Assembly (NCBI GenBank): GCA_016720545.1
Contig: JADKKK010000034.1
Span: 124,001 to 188,000 of the forward strand
Source: Myxococcales bacterium
GTDB lineage: Bacteria > Myxococcota_A > Polyangia > Polyangiales > Polyangiaceae
DNA length: 64,000 nucleotides
Direction: 5' to 3'
Made by a program: the position numbers and the translations under genes. How positions within the stretch are numbered: position 1 is the first letter of the stretch; each line of letters begins with the position of its first letter. The notes under the pieces are model-generated. The model did no database searches. It worked only from the letters and a program-made list of their open reading frames with translations, and had not been told where the DNA came from. This document shows positions 43,564 through 53,013 of this stretch, in pieces.

Positions 43564-45141
43564 ATGCCCTCACCGTCGCACACCGCCCTGAACGACCTGC
43601 GAACGCTCGTGGACGAGGCTATCGAGGTCGCCCTCGTGGAGCACCAGAGCCTCTCGGACCTGATGGCGCGCCTGCTACCGGTCGCCCGCGAGCACCTCGG
43701 CGGCTCCGCGCTGTACTTCGAGACCTTCGGTGAGGACCTCACCCTCCAGCGATTCCTCTCGCCGAGCGACGCGGCGCCGTCGCAGCTCGAAGAGGTCGCG
43801 CGACGTACAGCCGACGACGCGCGCGAGGACGTACGGCTCGAAGGGCCGACGGGCACGATCGTGGCGCGGCCGATCGACGTCGCAGGCGAGTGGTTCGGTC
43901 GCGCGGGTCTCGAGCTGCCCGCCGGGCTGGACGGCGCGGCGATCGATCGCGCGGCGGCGGGCCTCACGGTCCTGACCGAGCTGCTCGACAACCACCTCTT
44001 CGCCATTCGCGCGGCCCGCGAGAAGCACCTCGCGATGATGGAGATCGGCAACGCCCTGCGCCACCGCGTGCTCTCGATCGGGCTCGCCGCGGCGGTCCGC
44101 GTCCTGAGCCAGGCCGTGCCGCTCGATCGGCTCGTGCTCCTTTACGCCTCCGAAGAGCCGGCGGAACGCTCGACCCTGCGCGTGCAGCTCTTCGAAGGGG
44201 CGGAGGCGGTCGCCGATCCAGCCGCGAGGCTGGGCCTCGAGCCCGCGGCCCTCCACGCGCTCGGCCGCGCGTGCCTCACGGGCGAGTCGCGCGAATTGCT
44301 CAATCGCTTCGGAGCGATCGGCGCCCAAGAGGAGGTGCTCATCAACGGCCTGACGAACGGCGTCCTCGTGGGGAAGGTGGTGGCCACCGCCCAGCGCGGC
44401 GCGTTCAACACGTACGACCGCGATCTCATCGCCAGCTTCGCCGGCTTCGTGCGGCAGCGCGTGGTCGACTTCAACAAAGAGTGGCGGGCGCTCGCGCTCG
44501 CGTTCCGCCCCGACGACGTGGCCCGCTTGCTCTCCACGGAGAACTACGCCGAGGCCTACCTCGCGCCCCGCGAGGCCGAGGTCGCCATCCTCTACGTCGA
44601 CATCTCGGGCTTCACGCGGGTGTCCGAGCAGGTGCTGCGCACACCGGCCAACGTCGCCGCGTTCGTCGAGCAGTGGAGCACGCGCGCGGTCGACCTCGTG
44701 TGGAAGCACGGCGGCGTGTTCGACAAGATGGTGGGTGACTGCGTCATCGCGCTCTTCGGTCCGCCCTTCTACGACGCGGCCCCGGAGGAGCGCCTCGCGG
44801 CCGCGCTCCGGTGCGCGCGCGACATCCGCGCCATGACGAACGCCCTCCCCGACGAGCCCGACCTCACGAGCCTCCGCGGCGCGAACGTCGGGGTCGCGAG
44901 CGGCGTCAACCTCGCGCCCCTGTTCGTGGGTCAGTTCGGGCCGAACGCGAATTTTACGGGCTTTTCGAGCGGGATGAACAACACCGCGAGGCTGCAGGGG
45001 TGCGCGACCAAGGACCAAATCCTGGTGATGGAGGCCGCTGCGCGACGGCTCTCGACCGCCGAGTTCGGGTTCGGCGAGCCTGCTTTCGCCACGGTGAAGA
45101 ACGTCGCGGAGCCGCTGCGCTTCGTCCACCTCCGCGAGTAG
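43564..45141 (+). CDS. GAF-domain class III adenylate/guanylate cyclase
   Basis: 525 residues. Residues 1-130 are poorly conserved, about 130-310 fit a GAF sensor, and about 335-525 form a class III cyclase: VAILYVDISGFTRVSE (metal Asp), FDKMVGDCVIALFG (metal Asp), AALRCARDIR and the helix GVASGVNLAPLFVGQFG. The last helices end in NVAEPLRFVHL. In the catalytic part the substrate-specifying Lys/Asp pair cannot be placed with confidence, so cAMP or cGMP stays open. Soluble. ATG 43564 lacks a clear SD. Confidence 0.9.
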   Translation: MPSPSHTALNDLRTLVDEAIEVALVEHQSLSDLMARLLPVAREHLGGSALYFETFGEDLTLQRFLSPSDAAPSQLEEVARRTADDAREDVRLEGPTGTIVARPIDVAGEWFGRAGLELPAGLDGAAIDRAAAGLTVLTELLDNHLFAIRAAREKHLAMMEIGNALRHRVLSIGLAAAVRVLSQAVPLDRLVLLYASEEPAERSTLRVQLFEGAEAVADPAARLGLEPAALHALGRACLTGESRELLNRFGAIGAQEEVLINGLTNGVLVGKVVATAQRGAFNTYDRDLIASFAGFVRQRVVDFNKEWRALALAFRPDDVARLLSTENYAEAYLAPREAEVAILYVDISGFTRVSEQVLRTPANVAAFVEQWSTRAVDLVWKHGGVFDKMVGDCVIALFGPPFYDAAPEERLAAALRCARDIRAMTNALPDEPDLTSLRGANVGVASGVNLAPLFVGQFGPNANFTGFSSGMNNTARLQGCATKDQILVMEAAARRLSTAEFGFGEPAFATVKNVAEPLRFVHLRE

Positions 45142-45186
45142 CGAGTGCATCGAGCGGCGTGGTGAGCCAGCACCCCGCGCGCCCGC

Positions 45187-47355
45187 TCAGCGCGCCTTCG
45201 CGCAGCGAAAGCCCACGCCGTGGCTACGATCGACCGGTTCGGCGGCGAAGCGGTAGGTGGGGCGGAGCCACATCGGGTTCCCCGCGTTCCACCCGCCGCC
45301 GCGGACGACCCGGCTCGCCCCCTTGTCGGGGCCCTTCGGGTCGGTCAGCCGCGGGGCATTTGTGTAATTTGCAAAGAAGTCGCCGACCCACTCACCGACA
45401 TTTCCGACCATGTCTTTCATGCCGTGGCTCGTCTTGCCGCGGGGGAAGCTACCGACGGGCGAGGTGTGCGCGAAGCCGTCGTCGGACTTGTACATGGGCG
45501 CGAGGACGTTCGGGTAGTCCGGGTTCTTGCGGCCCCACGCGGTGCACTCGGCGCCGCAAGCGTTGAGGAGGCCGGGCTCGGGCGCCTGGTCGCCCCAGGG
45601 GTAGATGCGACCGTCGGAGCCGCGCGCCGCGAACTCCCACTCGGCCTCGGTCGGCAGGCGCCCGCCGCGCATCTCGACGCAGAAGTTCTGCGCCTCCTGC
45701 CAGTCGACGCAGTTCATGGGGTGGGCGCCGCGACCGGCGTAGTCGTTCGCGTTGCAGATGGGGTCGTAGAGCTTCTGTTGCTTGGCGGTGATGCCGTCCC
45801 AGCGGTTCGTGGGGGTGGCCCGCTTGCACTTGCCGGAGTCGCTGCACGCCTTGAACTCGGCGGCGGTCACCTCGAACTCGTCGAGGCAATAAGGACCGAG
45901 CCGCACCGGGTGGGCCGGGCTCGAGTCGGCGCCCGCCTTCTGCTCGTCGGCGGCGTCGCTGCCCATGAAGAAGTCGCCCCCCGTGATGGCGAGCATCGAG
46001 GTTGGACAGGCCGGGGCGGCGCTGGCCGACGCCGAGGCCGAAGCCGACGCGGTGGCCGCGGAGGCGCTCGCGGTCACCGCTGGCCCGCCGGGAGGGGGCG
46101 GGCTCCGCCCCTTCAGCGTGACGCCAAGCCCGACGGCGGCGACGACGGCGACGACGGCCCCCACGGCGACCAAGCCCCCACGGCCGCGAGGAGGTGCGGG
46201 CGGCGCGGGCGCGGCAGACAGCTCTTCGACGCGGGCGGTGGCGGCGACCTCGAGCGGAGTGTGCCCCGACGGGCGGGTGCGATCGGCGCGGACGCTCGAG
46301 GGCGTCGCCGAGAGGCCCGCGCGACCGCCGCGAATCGAAGAGAGCGGAGACCGCGGCGCGCTCGCCGAGCCGGGAGCCGGGGCGTTGGCGGAGGCGAGCG
46401 TGAAGCCGCTCGGCGCGCCGAGGTCGAGCGCGAGGCGGAGGTCGACCCAGAACGCGCCGGCGTCCTGGTAGCGGGCCTCGGGCGAGACGGCGAGGGCCTT
46501 CAGGAACACCGCCTCGACGTCGTCGGAGACGAGGAGCCCGTGGCTCTGCGGGCTGGGCCGTCGCTGGCGGTCCGCCGCGACCGTCGCGAGCTGCACGATC
46601 GAGTCGCCTCGCATCGCCTCGCGCCCGAGCAGCACCTCGACGAGCACGAGGGCGAGCGCGAAGACGTCGGTCCAAGGCCCCGTGCCCCCCAGCGAGCGGT
46701 CGAACTGCTCGGGCGCGGCATACAGGGGCGTGAACGACGACTGCCCGGCCGTCTTGCGGAAGCCCTCCTTCTCGGCCTCCTGGACCACCTTGGCGATGCC
46801 AAAGTCAAGGAGCTTGACGTTATGCTCGCCGTTGACGTCGCCGACGACGAAGACGTTCCCGGGCTTCACGTCACGATGGGCGATGCCCTTCTGGTGGGCC
46901 AGCGCGAGGGCCTCGGCGACGGGGCCGAGGAGGACGACGGCGTCGAGCAGCCCTCGCGGCTCGATGTCGTCATGCAGCTCGCGGTGCAGGACCGCCTCGA
47001 GGGTCTCGCCGTCGAGCCACTCGAGCACCATGTAGGGCACCTCGTCGCCCTGCGGCAGCGCGAGCGTGCCGATGTCGCGGGCCTGCACGATCGCGGTCGA
47101 GCGTTCGGACAGCTCGGCGAGCAGCGCGCCTTCGCGGACGAAGTCGTCGAGGAGTTGCTGGCGACGAGCCGGAGGGACGTCACCGAGCGCCTTGAACACC
47201 TTGATCGCCACCGGACGCTTCCACACCTGGTGGGTCGCGCGGTACACCACGGCGAAGCCGCCCTCGCCCACGACGGACTCGACGATGTACTTGTCCGCGA
47301 GGGTGGTCCCGACGAGGGAGAGCGGATCGAGCTGCATAGGTTCGCTAGGACTCAT
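45187..47355 (-). CDS. Ser/Thr protein kinase fused to an FGE-like (SUMF) domain
   Basis: 722 residues. The kinase domain spans about 20-290: GEGGFAVVYRA, VAIKVF, HRDVKPGN, DFGIAKV and the APE region YAAPEQF. A low-complexity linker and a membrane helix (about 388-412) lead to a periplasmic FGE/SUMF domain (about 450-722) with PTEAEWEFAARG, NVGEWVGDFF, RVVRGGGWNAGNP and GFRCAK. At the place where catalytic Cys pairs of formylglycine-generating enzymes lie (RYRCAA) there is YRFAAE, so the domain is likely non-catalytic and may sense a ligand. ATG 47355 is chosen; a later ATG (47337) is possible. Kinase-FGE fusions (Pkn1-like) are known. Confidence 0.92.
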   Translation of the reverse strand: MSPSEPMQLDPLSLVGTTLADKYIVESVVGEGGFAVVYRATHQVWKRPVAIKVFKALGDVPPARRQQLLDDFVREGALLAELSERSTAIVQARDIGTLALPQGDEVPYMVLEWLDGETLEAVLHRELHDDIEPRGLLDAVVLLGPVAEALALAHQKGIAHRDVKPGNVFVVGDVNGEHNVKLLDFGIAKVVQEAEKEGFRKTAGQSSFTPLYAAPEQFDRSLGGTGPWTDVFALALVLVEVLLGREAMRGDSIVQLATVAADRQRRPSPQSHGLLVSDDVEAVFLKALAVSPEARYQDAGAFWVDLRLALDLGAPSGFTLASANAPAPGSASAPRSPLSSIRGGRAGLSATPSSVRADRTRPSGHTPLEVAATARVEELSAAPAPPAPPRGRGGLVAVGAVVAVVAAVGLGVTLKGRSPPPPGGPAVTASASAATASASASASASAAPACPTSMLAITGGDFFMGSDAADEQKAGADSSPAHPVRLGPYCLDEFEVTAAEFKACSDSGKCKRATPTNRWDGITAKQQKLYDPICNANDYAGRGAHPMNCVDWQEAQNFCVEMRGGRLPTEAEWEFAARGSDGRIYPWGDQAPEPGLLNACGAECTAWGRKNPDYPNVLAPMYKSDDGFAHTSPVGSFPRGKTSHGMKDMVGNVGEWVGDFFANYTNAPRLTDPKGPDKGASRVVRGGGWNAGNPMWLRPTYRFAAEPVDRSHGVGFRCAKAR

Positions 47356-47422
47356 GGGCGTTGCGCGCGGTGGCGCGATGACCTCCGCTCTACGCACCTA
47401 TGCGCAGTGCGGTTTCGGGAAA

Positions 47423-49096
47423 TCAGCGCCGGCGACGACGCCGGACCACGGCGGCGCTGAACAGGGCGCCGAGCCCGAACGCCGCGACCGCCGCGCGGGC
47501 GCCCAACGCGGGCGCGCCGACGGTCTCGCAGCCGCACCCGCTCGTGTCCTTGGCGGCGGCCTGGCCGGCGTCGGCCCCGCCCGCGTCAGCGAGCGGTCCG
47601 GGGCCGCTTCCGCCATCGCAGCAGCCGCCGTCAGCCCCCGCGCCGCTGTCGACCACGCCGCCGTCGGACCCGCCGTCGAGGCGCCCGCCGTCGGGCCCGG
47701 CGTCGACACCGCCGTCGGAGCCGGCGTCTGCGCCAGGGACGACGCAGTCGGAGGCCGGCGCGGGCGTCTTCGGGTAGACGCGCACGACGCGGCTCACCGT
47801 GGGCGCGCTCGCGTAGAGCACGACGTAGAGCGCGCCGTCCGGCCCCTCGAGCATGTCGGTCGGCCCCTGCCCGGCCGCGCCGTCGAGCGTGAGGAAGACC
47901 TCGCGCGAGCCCGCGACGAGACCGTCACGACCCGGGGTGACGCCCATGGAGTAGACCTCGCGGGACAGGTAGTCGGCGAAGAAGTACTTCCCTCGCCAGG
48001 CCGGCGGGAAGCGACAGGAGTCGACGATGCGGCCGCCGGTGACGCTGCCGTTCGCGTTCGCCGGCAGGTGCCCGTAGGCGTGCGCGGGCTCGACGCAGCC
48101 GCCGGGGTTGGGCGTGAGCTCCGTGCACTTCGCGGCCGTCCACGGCCCCGCGCCCCCCGCGACCTCGCCCTCGATGAACGGCCACCCGAAGTGCTGCCCG
48201 GGCCGCGTCACGACGTCGATCTCCTCGAAAGAGGTCTCCCCAACGTCGCCGACCCACACGAAGTTGGTCTTCGGATCGGTCCAGATCCGGAACGGGTTGC
48301 GGAAGCCCATCGCGAAGATGTCCTTGCGCACCGGCTCGGTCGTCGTAGGCATGGTGGTCACCCCGTTCACGACCTCGCACACCCCCGACGAGAAGGGCTT
48401 GCCGGACACGGAGCCCGTGGTGGCGACCCAAGGATTCGAGGGCGGGATGGCGCCATCGAGCGCGACCCGGAGGATCTTGCCGTTCGCCACGTTGAACGAG
48501 GTCGAGCGCAGGTTGCGGTGGAGGCGCGTCGCGGGGATGTTCTCGTTGCAGCCGTTGTCGCCGACGCCCACGTAGAGGAACCCGTCGGACCCGAACGACA
48601 GGCCCCCACCGTCGTGGTTGGCGGGCGCCGTAATGTCCCGAATGAGCACGCGCTCGCTCGCCGGATCGACCGTGTCGTCGGCGTCGTTCAGCCGAAACGA
48701 CGAGACGTTGATGCGGTTCTCGACGGAGCCGCCCGCCGCGTCGGTGCGCGTCCAATAGACGATGATGCGCCGGCTCGTCGCGAAGTCGGGCTGCACCGCG
48801 AGGCCGATGAAGCCCTGCTCCGAGGTCGTGGTGACCGGGAAGCTGTAGAGCTGACGTATCGACCCGTCGTTCTCGCGGATCTTGAGGGCGCCCACCTTCT
48901 GGGCGATGAGCATGCGCCCGTCCGGCAAGAAGCGGATCGCCGTGATGAGCGACGTATCGGTGCTCACATAGTCGGTGAGGTCGAACAGGTTCGCCGGATC
49001 ACCCGCCGCGAGGGTGTCTCCTGCGGCAGCCGACGCGACGACCGGCAGGGCGGTGAGAGCGGCGCCAACGAGGAATCCGATCGTGTGCTTTCGCAT
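47423..49096 (-). CDS. PQQ-type glucose/sorbosone dehydrogenase with MYXO-CTERM-like C-terminus
   Basis: 557 residues. Signal peptide ends near residue 26 (VASAAAG). A six-blade propeller of the soluble glucose dehydrogenase/sorbosone dehydrogenase family spans about 40-430: LAVQPDFATSRRIIVYW, NHDGGGLSFGSDGFLYVGVGDNG, MGFRNPFRIW and GRIVDSCRFPPAWRGKYFF. A Gly/Asp/Ala linker precedes GCGCE, a hydrophobic helix and a terminal Arg6 run, the MYXO-CTERM sorting pattern for surface anchoring. No SD; TAGGCT lies 6 nt before the ATG. Likely a surface oxidoreductase for aldoses; the substrate is unknown. Confidence 0.88.
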   Translation of the reverse strand: MRKHTIGFLVGAALTALPVVASAAAGDTLAAGDPANLFDLTDYVSTDTSLITAIRFLPDGRMLIAQKVGALKIRENDGSIRQLYSFPVTTTSEQGFIGLAVQPDFATSRRIIVYWTRTDAAGGSVENRINVSSFRLNDADDTVDPASERVLIRDITAPANHDGGGLSFGSDGFLYVGVGDNGCNENIPATRLHRNLRSTSFNVANGKILRVALDGAIPPSNPWVATTGSVSGKPFSSGVCEVVNGVTTMPTTTEPVRKDIFAMGFRNPFRIWTDPKTNFVWVGDVGETSFEEIDVVTRPGQHFGWPFIEGEVAGGAGPWTAAKCTELTPNPGGCVEPAHAYGHLPANANGSVTGGRIVDSCRFPPAWRGKYFFADYLSREVYSMGVTPGRDGLVAGSREVFLTLDGAAGQGPTDMLEGPDGALYVVLYASAPTVSRVVRVYPKTPAPASDCVVPGADAGSDGGVDAGPDGGRLDGGSDGGVVDSGAGADGGCCDGGSGPGPLADAGGADAGQAAAKDTSGCGCETVGAPALGARAAVAAFGLGALFSAAVVRRRRRR

Positions 49097-49225
49097 GGCC
49101 GGAGCCTACCACGCGTCCGCGCGAGCCGCGCGCGCCTCCGCCGCCACGGACGCGCCTCCTGTCCCCGACCTCTGACGCGGCCGCCCTCGCGCCGAATCGC
49201 CAGGCGTCACGCTGCATGCTAATTC

Positions 49226-51502
49226 CTAGAACGTCGCCTTGGCCCCTATCTGCACCCAGCGCGGCGCGTTCGGCCGGGCTCCGTAGGGGCGACGGCCGAC
49301 GATGTTGTGGACGTCGGCCAGGTTCCTCACGTTCGCGTAGATGCGGAGCCACCGCAGCGGGGCAACGTAGGCGCCGACGTCGGCCCAGAGCTGCTCGTCG
49401 GTCGCGACGGTCTGGTCGATGGGCTCGGTGCCGGCGATCTCTCGCATCTTGGCCACGTAGTTGACCGACGCGTTGAGGCCCGCGCGCGCGTGCTCCACGC
49501 CGACGGCGAGGTTCCACTGGTGCCGGGGGATGTACGGCACCTGGTCGCCCGCCCGCACCGCGCCGTAGATGGGATCCTGCGAGGTGAACGCGCTCCGGAA
49601 CTCGCCATAGGTGAGGGTGTACGAGGCGGTGAAGGGCACCTTCACGGGGCCGGCGGGCACTTCGTACGTGCCGAAGGTCTCGAGCCCGTAGACGTGCGCC
49701 TTCCCGGCGTCGAACTGGCGATCGAGCTGCGCGTCGACGCACCCGCTCGCCATGCTGCACACGTCAGTCAAGTTTGAGTAATTATTGAAGAATCCGATGG
49801 CCTCCACGCGCGCTTTTCCGCGCGTGAGCCGGGCACCGGCTTCGTAGTTCACGCTGTACTCCGGGCTCACCTCGCGGCCGCTCCCGGGGGGCGGCGGGCT
49901 GAAGCCGCGATACACGCCGCCCAGCAGGCCGAGGTGCTGGGTGAGCGCGTAGTAGGCGCCCACGCCGGGCATGAGCGCGCCAACGAAGCCGTTCTTGGCG
50001 GTGCCCGTGAGGTAGTCCTCCGCGCGCGACGCGACAAACTCGGCGCGCACCCCCGGGGTCACCGTCAGGCGCCGAAACGTGAGCGCGTCCGATAGGTGCA
50101 CCGCGAGCGCGTAGGTGCGGGCGAAGTTGCGAGTGGTCGTGAGCTCGCGCTCGCCCGCGGAGACGAGCTGCCCGCCCTCCATCAAGTAGCCCTGCTCGAG
50201 GTGCACGCGGTTCACCTCGTCGTAGTGCAGGCGCGCGCCAGCCTCGATCGCGTGCCCTACGGGGCCGGTGTTGGCGGTCGTCGTCAGCACCGACTGCACT
50301 CCCTCGCTCACGAAGCGGCGCTGGTTCGGGCCGATGTACAGGGTGTCGGCGCCGGCGCCGCTCGAGTCGACGTCGCCGCGGAGCACCGCGAAATAGCCCA
50401 CGTTCGCCGGATCGTTCGGGCTCGCGAGCACGTCGGCCACCGCCGCGCGACCGAGGCGATTGAGCTTCGTCCACGACCGCGTGTAGTCGAAGCGGTAGGC
50501 GCTCGTCTTCAGCGTGTACGAGGTCTCCGCCCCCTCCATCGTGTGGGTGAGCACGACGCCCGTGCGGTGGTTCTTCATCTGGTCGAGCGCGCTCGCGGCG
50601 TACCGGCGCAGCGGATCGGCCCGAAAATCGGCGTCGCTCTGCCCGACGTAGGTCTCGTTCGAGACCTCGTCGCCGTACGAGAGCTTCACCTGGAAGCGGT
50701 GTTTGGTGTCGGCCCGTGGGTCGAGCACGTACCCGGCCTTGACCATCCAGTCGTTGCGCGACGAGCCGGTGTCTGCGCCGCTCGGGAGGCGCGCGAAGCC
50801 CGTGTTCTGGAGGCGCACTCCCTCCACGAGGAAGCCCCACTGCTCCGTGCCGGTGCCGAAGTGGACGTGCGCCTTGCCGTAGCCGTACGCGCCCAAAGCG
50901 AGGTCGGCCGTGCCGGTGGTGTGCGTGGGCGTCTGGCGGGTCAGAAAATCGATGGCGCCGCCCACGGTCTGCGGGCCGTAGGCGATGGCCGACGGGCCCT
51001 TGACGACGCGGATCTGGGTCATGCGCGCCATGAGCGGGAAGTAGTACGCCGCGGGCGCGGAGTAGGGCGCGGGCCCGAAGAGCACCCCGTCCTCCATCAG
51101 CGTGAGCTTCTTGCTGCGGTCGGGGTTCGAGCCGCGAATGCCGATGTTCGGGCGGAGGCCGACGCCGTCCTCCCCGCGCATGGTCACGCCCGGCACCTGC
51201 AAGAGGGCCGCGGTCGGATCGTCGTAGGCGAAACGCTCGAGCTGCTTCTTGCCGAGCACCTGCACCGAGCCGGGCGTGCGGGCGAGCGTGTTCCCGAGCA
51301 CGACGACGTCCTCGGCGCGCGGAGGCGCGGGCGCGGGTGGCGGCGGCGAGGCGGCGGCGGCGGCGGGGGGTGAGGTGACCGGCAGCGGATCGGCCGCCAA
51401 GGCGGGCGGAGCCACCGTGAGACCCACGACGAAAGCGAGCGCGGCGAGCGGGCGCCCGTGGAGCGCGTGGAGCGCGTGGAGAGAGCGGAGGCGACGGGTC
51501 AT
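49226..51502 (-). CDS. TonB-dependent outer-membrane receptor (FecA-like)
   Basis: 758 residues. Signal peptide ends near AALAADP. The plug starts at about residue 65 with EDVVVLGNTLARTPGSVQVL and contains VPGVTMRGEDGVGLRPNIGIRG (shown in parts) and KGPSAIAYGPQTVGGAI. The 22-stranded barrel ends in Phe (QIGAKATF). The resemblance to FecA lies in the plug and in the ASPEY/NYEAG barrel segments. It presumably imports a metal chelate powered by TonB. ATG 51502 has GGAG 7 nt upstream. It is the last gene of a cluster with an HTTM protein, an imelysin-like lipoprotein and a propeller lipoprotein. Confidence 0.94.
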   Translation of the reverse strand: MTRRLRSLHALHALHGRPLAALAFVVGLTVAPPALAADPLPVTSPPAAAAASPPPPAPAPPRAEDVVVLGNTLARTPGSVQVLGKKQLERFAYDDPTAALLQVPGVTMRGEDGVGLRPNIGIRGSNPDRSKKLTLMEDGVLFGPAPYSAPAAYYFPLMARMTQIRVVKGPSAIAYGPQTVGGAIDFLTRQTPTHTTGTADLALGAYGYGKAHVHFGTGTEQWGFLVEGVRLQNTGFARLPSGADTGSSRNDWMVKAGYVLDPRADTKHRFQVKLSYGDEVSNETYVGQSDADFRADPLRRYAASALDQMKNHRTGVVLTHTMEGAETSYTLKTSAYRFDYTRSWTKLNRLGRAAVADVLASPNDPANVGYFAVLRGDVDSSGAGADTLYIGPNQRRFVSEGVQSVLTTTANTGPVGHAIEAGARLHYDEVNRVHLEQGYLMEGGQLVSAGERELTTTRNFARTYALAVHLSDALTFRRLTVTPGVRAEFVASRAEDYLTGTAKNGFVGALMPGVGAYYALTQHLGLLGGVYRGFSPPPPGSGREVSPEYSVNYEAGARLTRGKARVEAIGFFNNYSNLTDVCSMASGCVDAQLDRQFDAGKAHVYGLETFGTYEVPAGPVKVPFTASYTLTYGEFRSAFTSQDPIYGAVRAGDQVPYIPRHQWNLAVGVEHARAGLNASVNYVAKMREIAGTEPIDQTVATDEQLWADVGAYVAPLRWLRIYANVRNLADVHNIVGRRPYGARPNAPRWVQIGAKATF

Positions 51503-51522
51503 GGGAGGCTCCGAGGGCCCTT

Positions 51523-53013
51523 TCAGAGCACGGGGCGAATGGGCGGGGGCGGCCCCGGCGGCGAAGGCGCGATCCAGCGGGCGGGCGCGAGGCCGTCGCG
51601 CACGGTGAGCAGATCGACCGCGGGGTCCACGAGCGCGGCGCCACGCCGCGCGTTCAGCGACGAGAGCGCCTCGACGCGCACCTCGACCGGCCCTTCCCGG
51701 AGCGCGAAGTCCTCGCCGATGCTGTGCGCGAGCTGCAGGATGAGATCCGGCTGCCCGGACATCTCGTTCTCTTGGTAGGGGGTCAGGTACCTGCGCGGGC
51801 TCACGTGCCACACCTTTCCGGTGGCCTTGCTCTTCACGAGGAACGTGGTCGAGCCGCCCTTCGCGCGCACCATCACCCGCCACGAGAAGCGCATGCCCTG
51901 CTCGTGCCAGAGGACGTTGCCGCCGTAGAGGAACGTGCGGAGCGGCATCGCGACCTGGAAGACGCAGTACGCGAGCCCGAGACCGAGGGCGAGCCGCTGG
52001 ACTGTCGTGACGCGCGCGGGCGACTCCCCCGGAGTGGAGACCGCGACGGGAGGCGCGGGCGGCGCGAGGCGGGCCCGCGCGCGCACCCAGCTCACCATGT
52101 CGCGTGGCCACGACGGAGGAAAGAACACGAGCGCCGAGGCGGTCATGATCACGGGAAACATCCCGATGTCGAAGAGCGCGCGCGTGAGCGTGTGGAACGT
52201 GAGCACGACGAGGAACGCCCACGGCCGCGTGCGCTTCATCGAGAGCCAGAGCACGATCGTGGCGTCGTAAAGGAAGCCCGCCCAGCTCATGGCGAGCGGG
52301 ACCCCCGGCAGCGTGAAGAGCCGCCCGAGCGCGGGCAGATCGGTGCTCGCGCCGAGCCAGATGCCCAGCGGCTGGCCGTGCACGAGCCAATCGGGTTGCG
52401 CCTTCGCGATCGACGCGAACACGTACACCACAGCGATCTGCGTGCGGAAGAGCGCGAGCCACGCGAGCGCCACCTGCGGCCGCGCCGGGCCGTTCGCGCG
52501 TCGACGGAGCCGCTGTCCGAGCCACGCGTCGACCGAGTAGGCCCGGCCCGCGGGCGACGCCGCGAAGAGCCACGCGAGCAGCGCCGCGAGGTAATAGTGG
52601 TTCAGGTACGTGGAGACGTCGATGAGCTGGATGTAGGTGAGCCCGAGCGCGAAGAGCGGCGCGGTCACGCGGTAGGCGAGCCCCGCCGCCATCGCGAGGC
52701 CGAGGGCCGAGAGCCCCCAGAAGAGCGCGTGCATGTGCCCACGCGAGAGCGGTTCGACCCACTCGAAGCCCCAATAATGGAAGCGATATCGAGGAGATAC
52801 AAGGAGCTCGTCCACCCAGCCGTAGGCGAGGAAGCGCTGCATCGAGACGCCCAACGCGACCCCGAAGAGCACGCGGTACGCGGCGAGCCACGCGGCGTCG
52901 ACCGGGCGCATCAGCGCGGCCTCGAGCCGGGCGAGGCCCCCACCGACGCCGGGCGAGGCGTGGTGACGGGCGAGCGAGGGAGCGGCGTGGAGCGCGGCCT
53001 CAGTCCGTGTCAC
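51523..53013 (-). CDS. HTTM-domain membrane protein, vitamin K-dependent gamma-carboxylase-like
   Basis: 496 residues. The N-terminal ~330 residues hold eight or more membrane helices with the HTTM/VKGC landmarks: YRFHYWGFEWV, STYLNHYYLAALLAWLFA and FASIAKAQPDWL, where K204 aligns with the catalytic-base Lys of human gamma-glutamyl carboxylase (K218). The C-terminal part carries the family's MRFSWRVMVRAK, VSPRRYLTPYQ and PDLILQLAH. It overlaps the imelysin gene by 14 bp and is 20 nt before the TonB receptor gene. Carboxylase activity on a partner protein is possible but unproven. GTG 53013 or ATG 52911 may be the start. Confidence 0.88.
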   Translation of the reverse strand: MTRTEAALHAAPSLARHHASPGVGGGLARLEAALMRPVDAAWLAAYRVLFGVALGVSMQRFLAYGWVDELLVSPRYRFHYWGFEWVEPLSRGHMHALFWGLSALGLAMAAGLAYRVTAPLFALGLTYIQLIDVSTYLNHYYLAALLAWLFAASPAGRAYSVDAWLGQRLRRRANGPARPQVALAWLALFRTQIAVVYVFASIAKAQPDWLVHGQPLGIWLGASTDLPALGRLFTLPGVPLAMSWAGFLYDATIVLWLSMKRTRPWAFLVVLTFHTLTRALFDIGMFPVIMTASALVFFPPSWPRDMVSWVRARARLAPPAPPVAVSTPGESPARVTTVQRLALGLGLAYCVFQVAMPLRTFLYGGNVLWHEQGMRFSWRVMVRAKGGSTTFLVKSKATGKVWHVSPRRYLTPYQENEMSGQPDLILQLAHSIGEDFALREGPVEVRVEALSSLNARRGAALVDPAVDLLTVRDGLAPARWIAPSPPGPPPPIRPVL

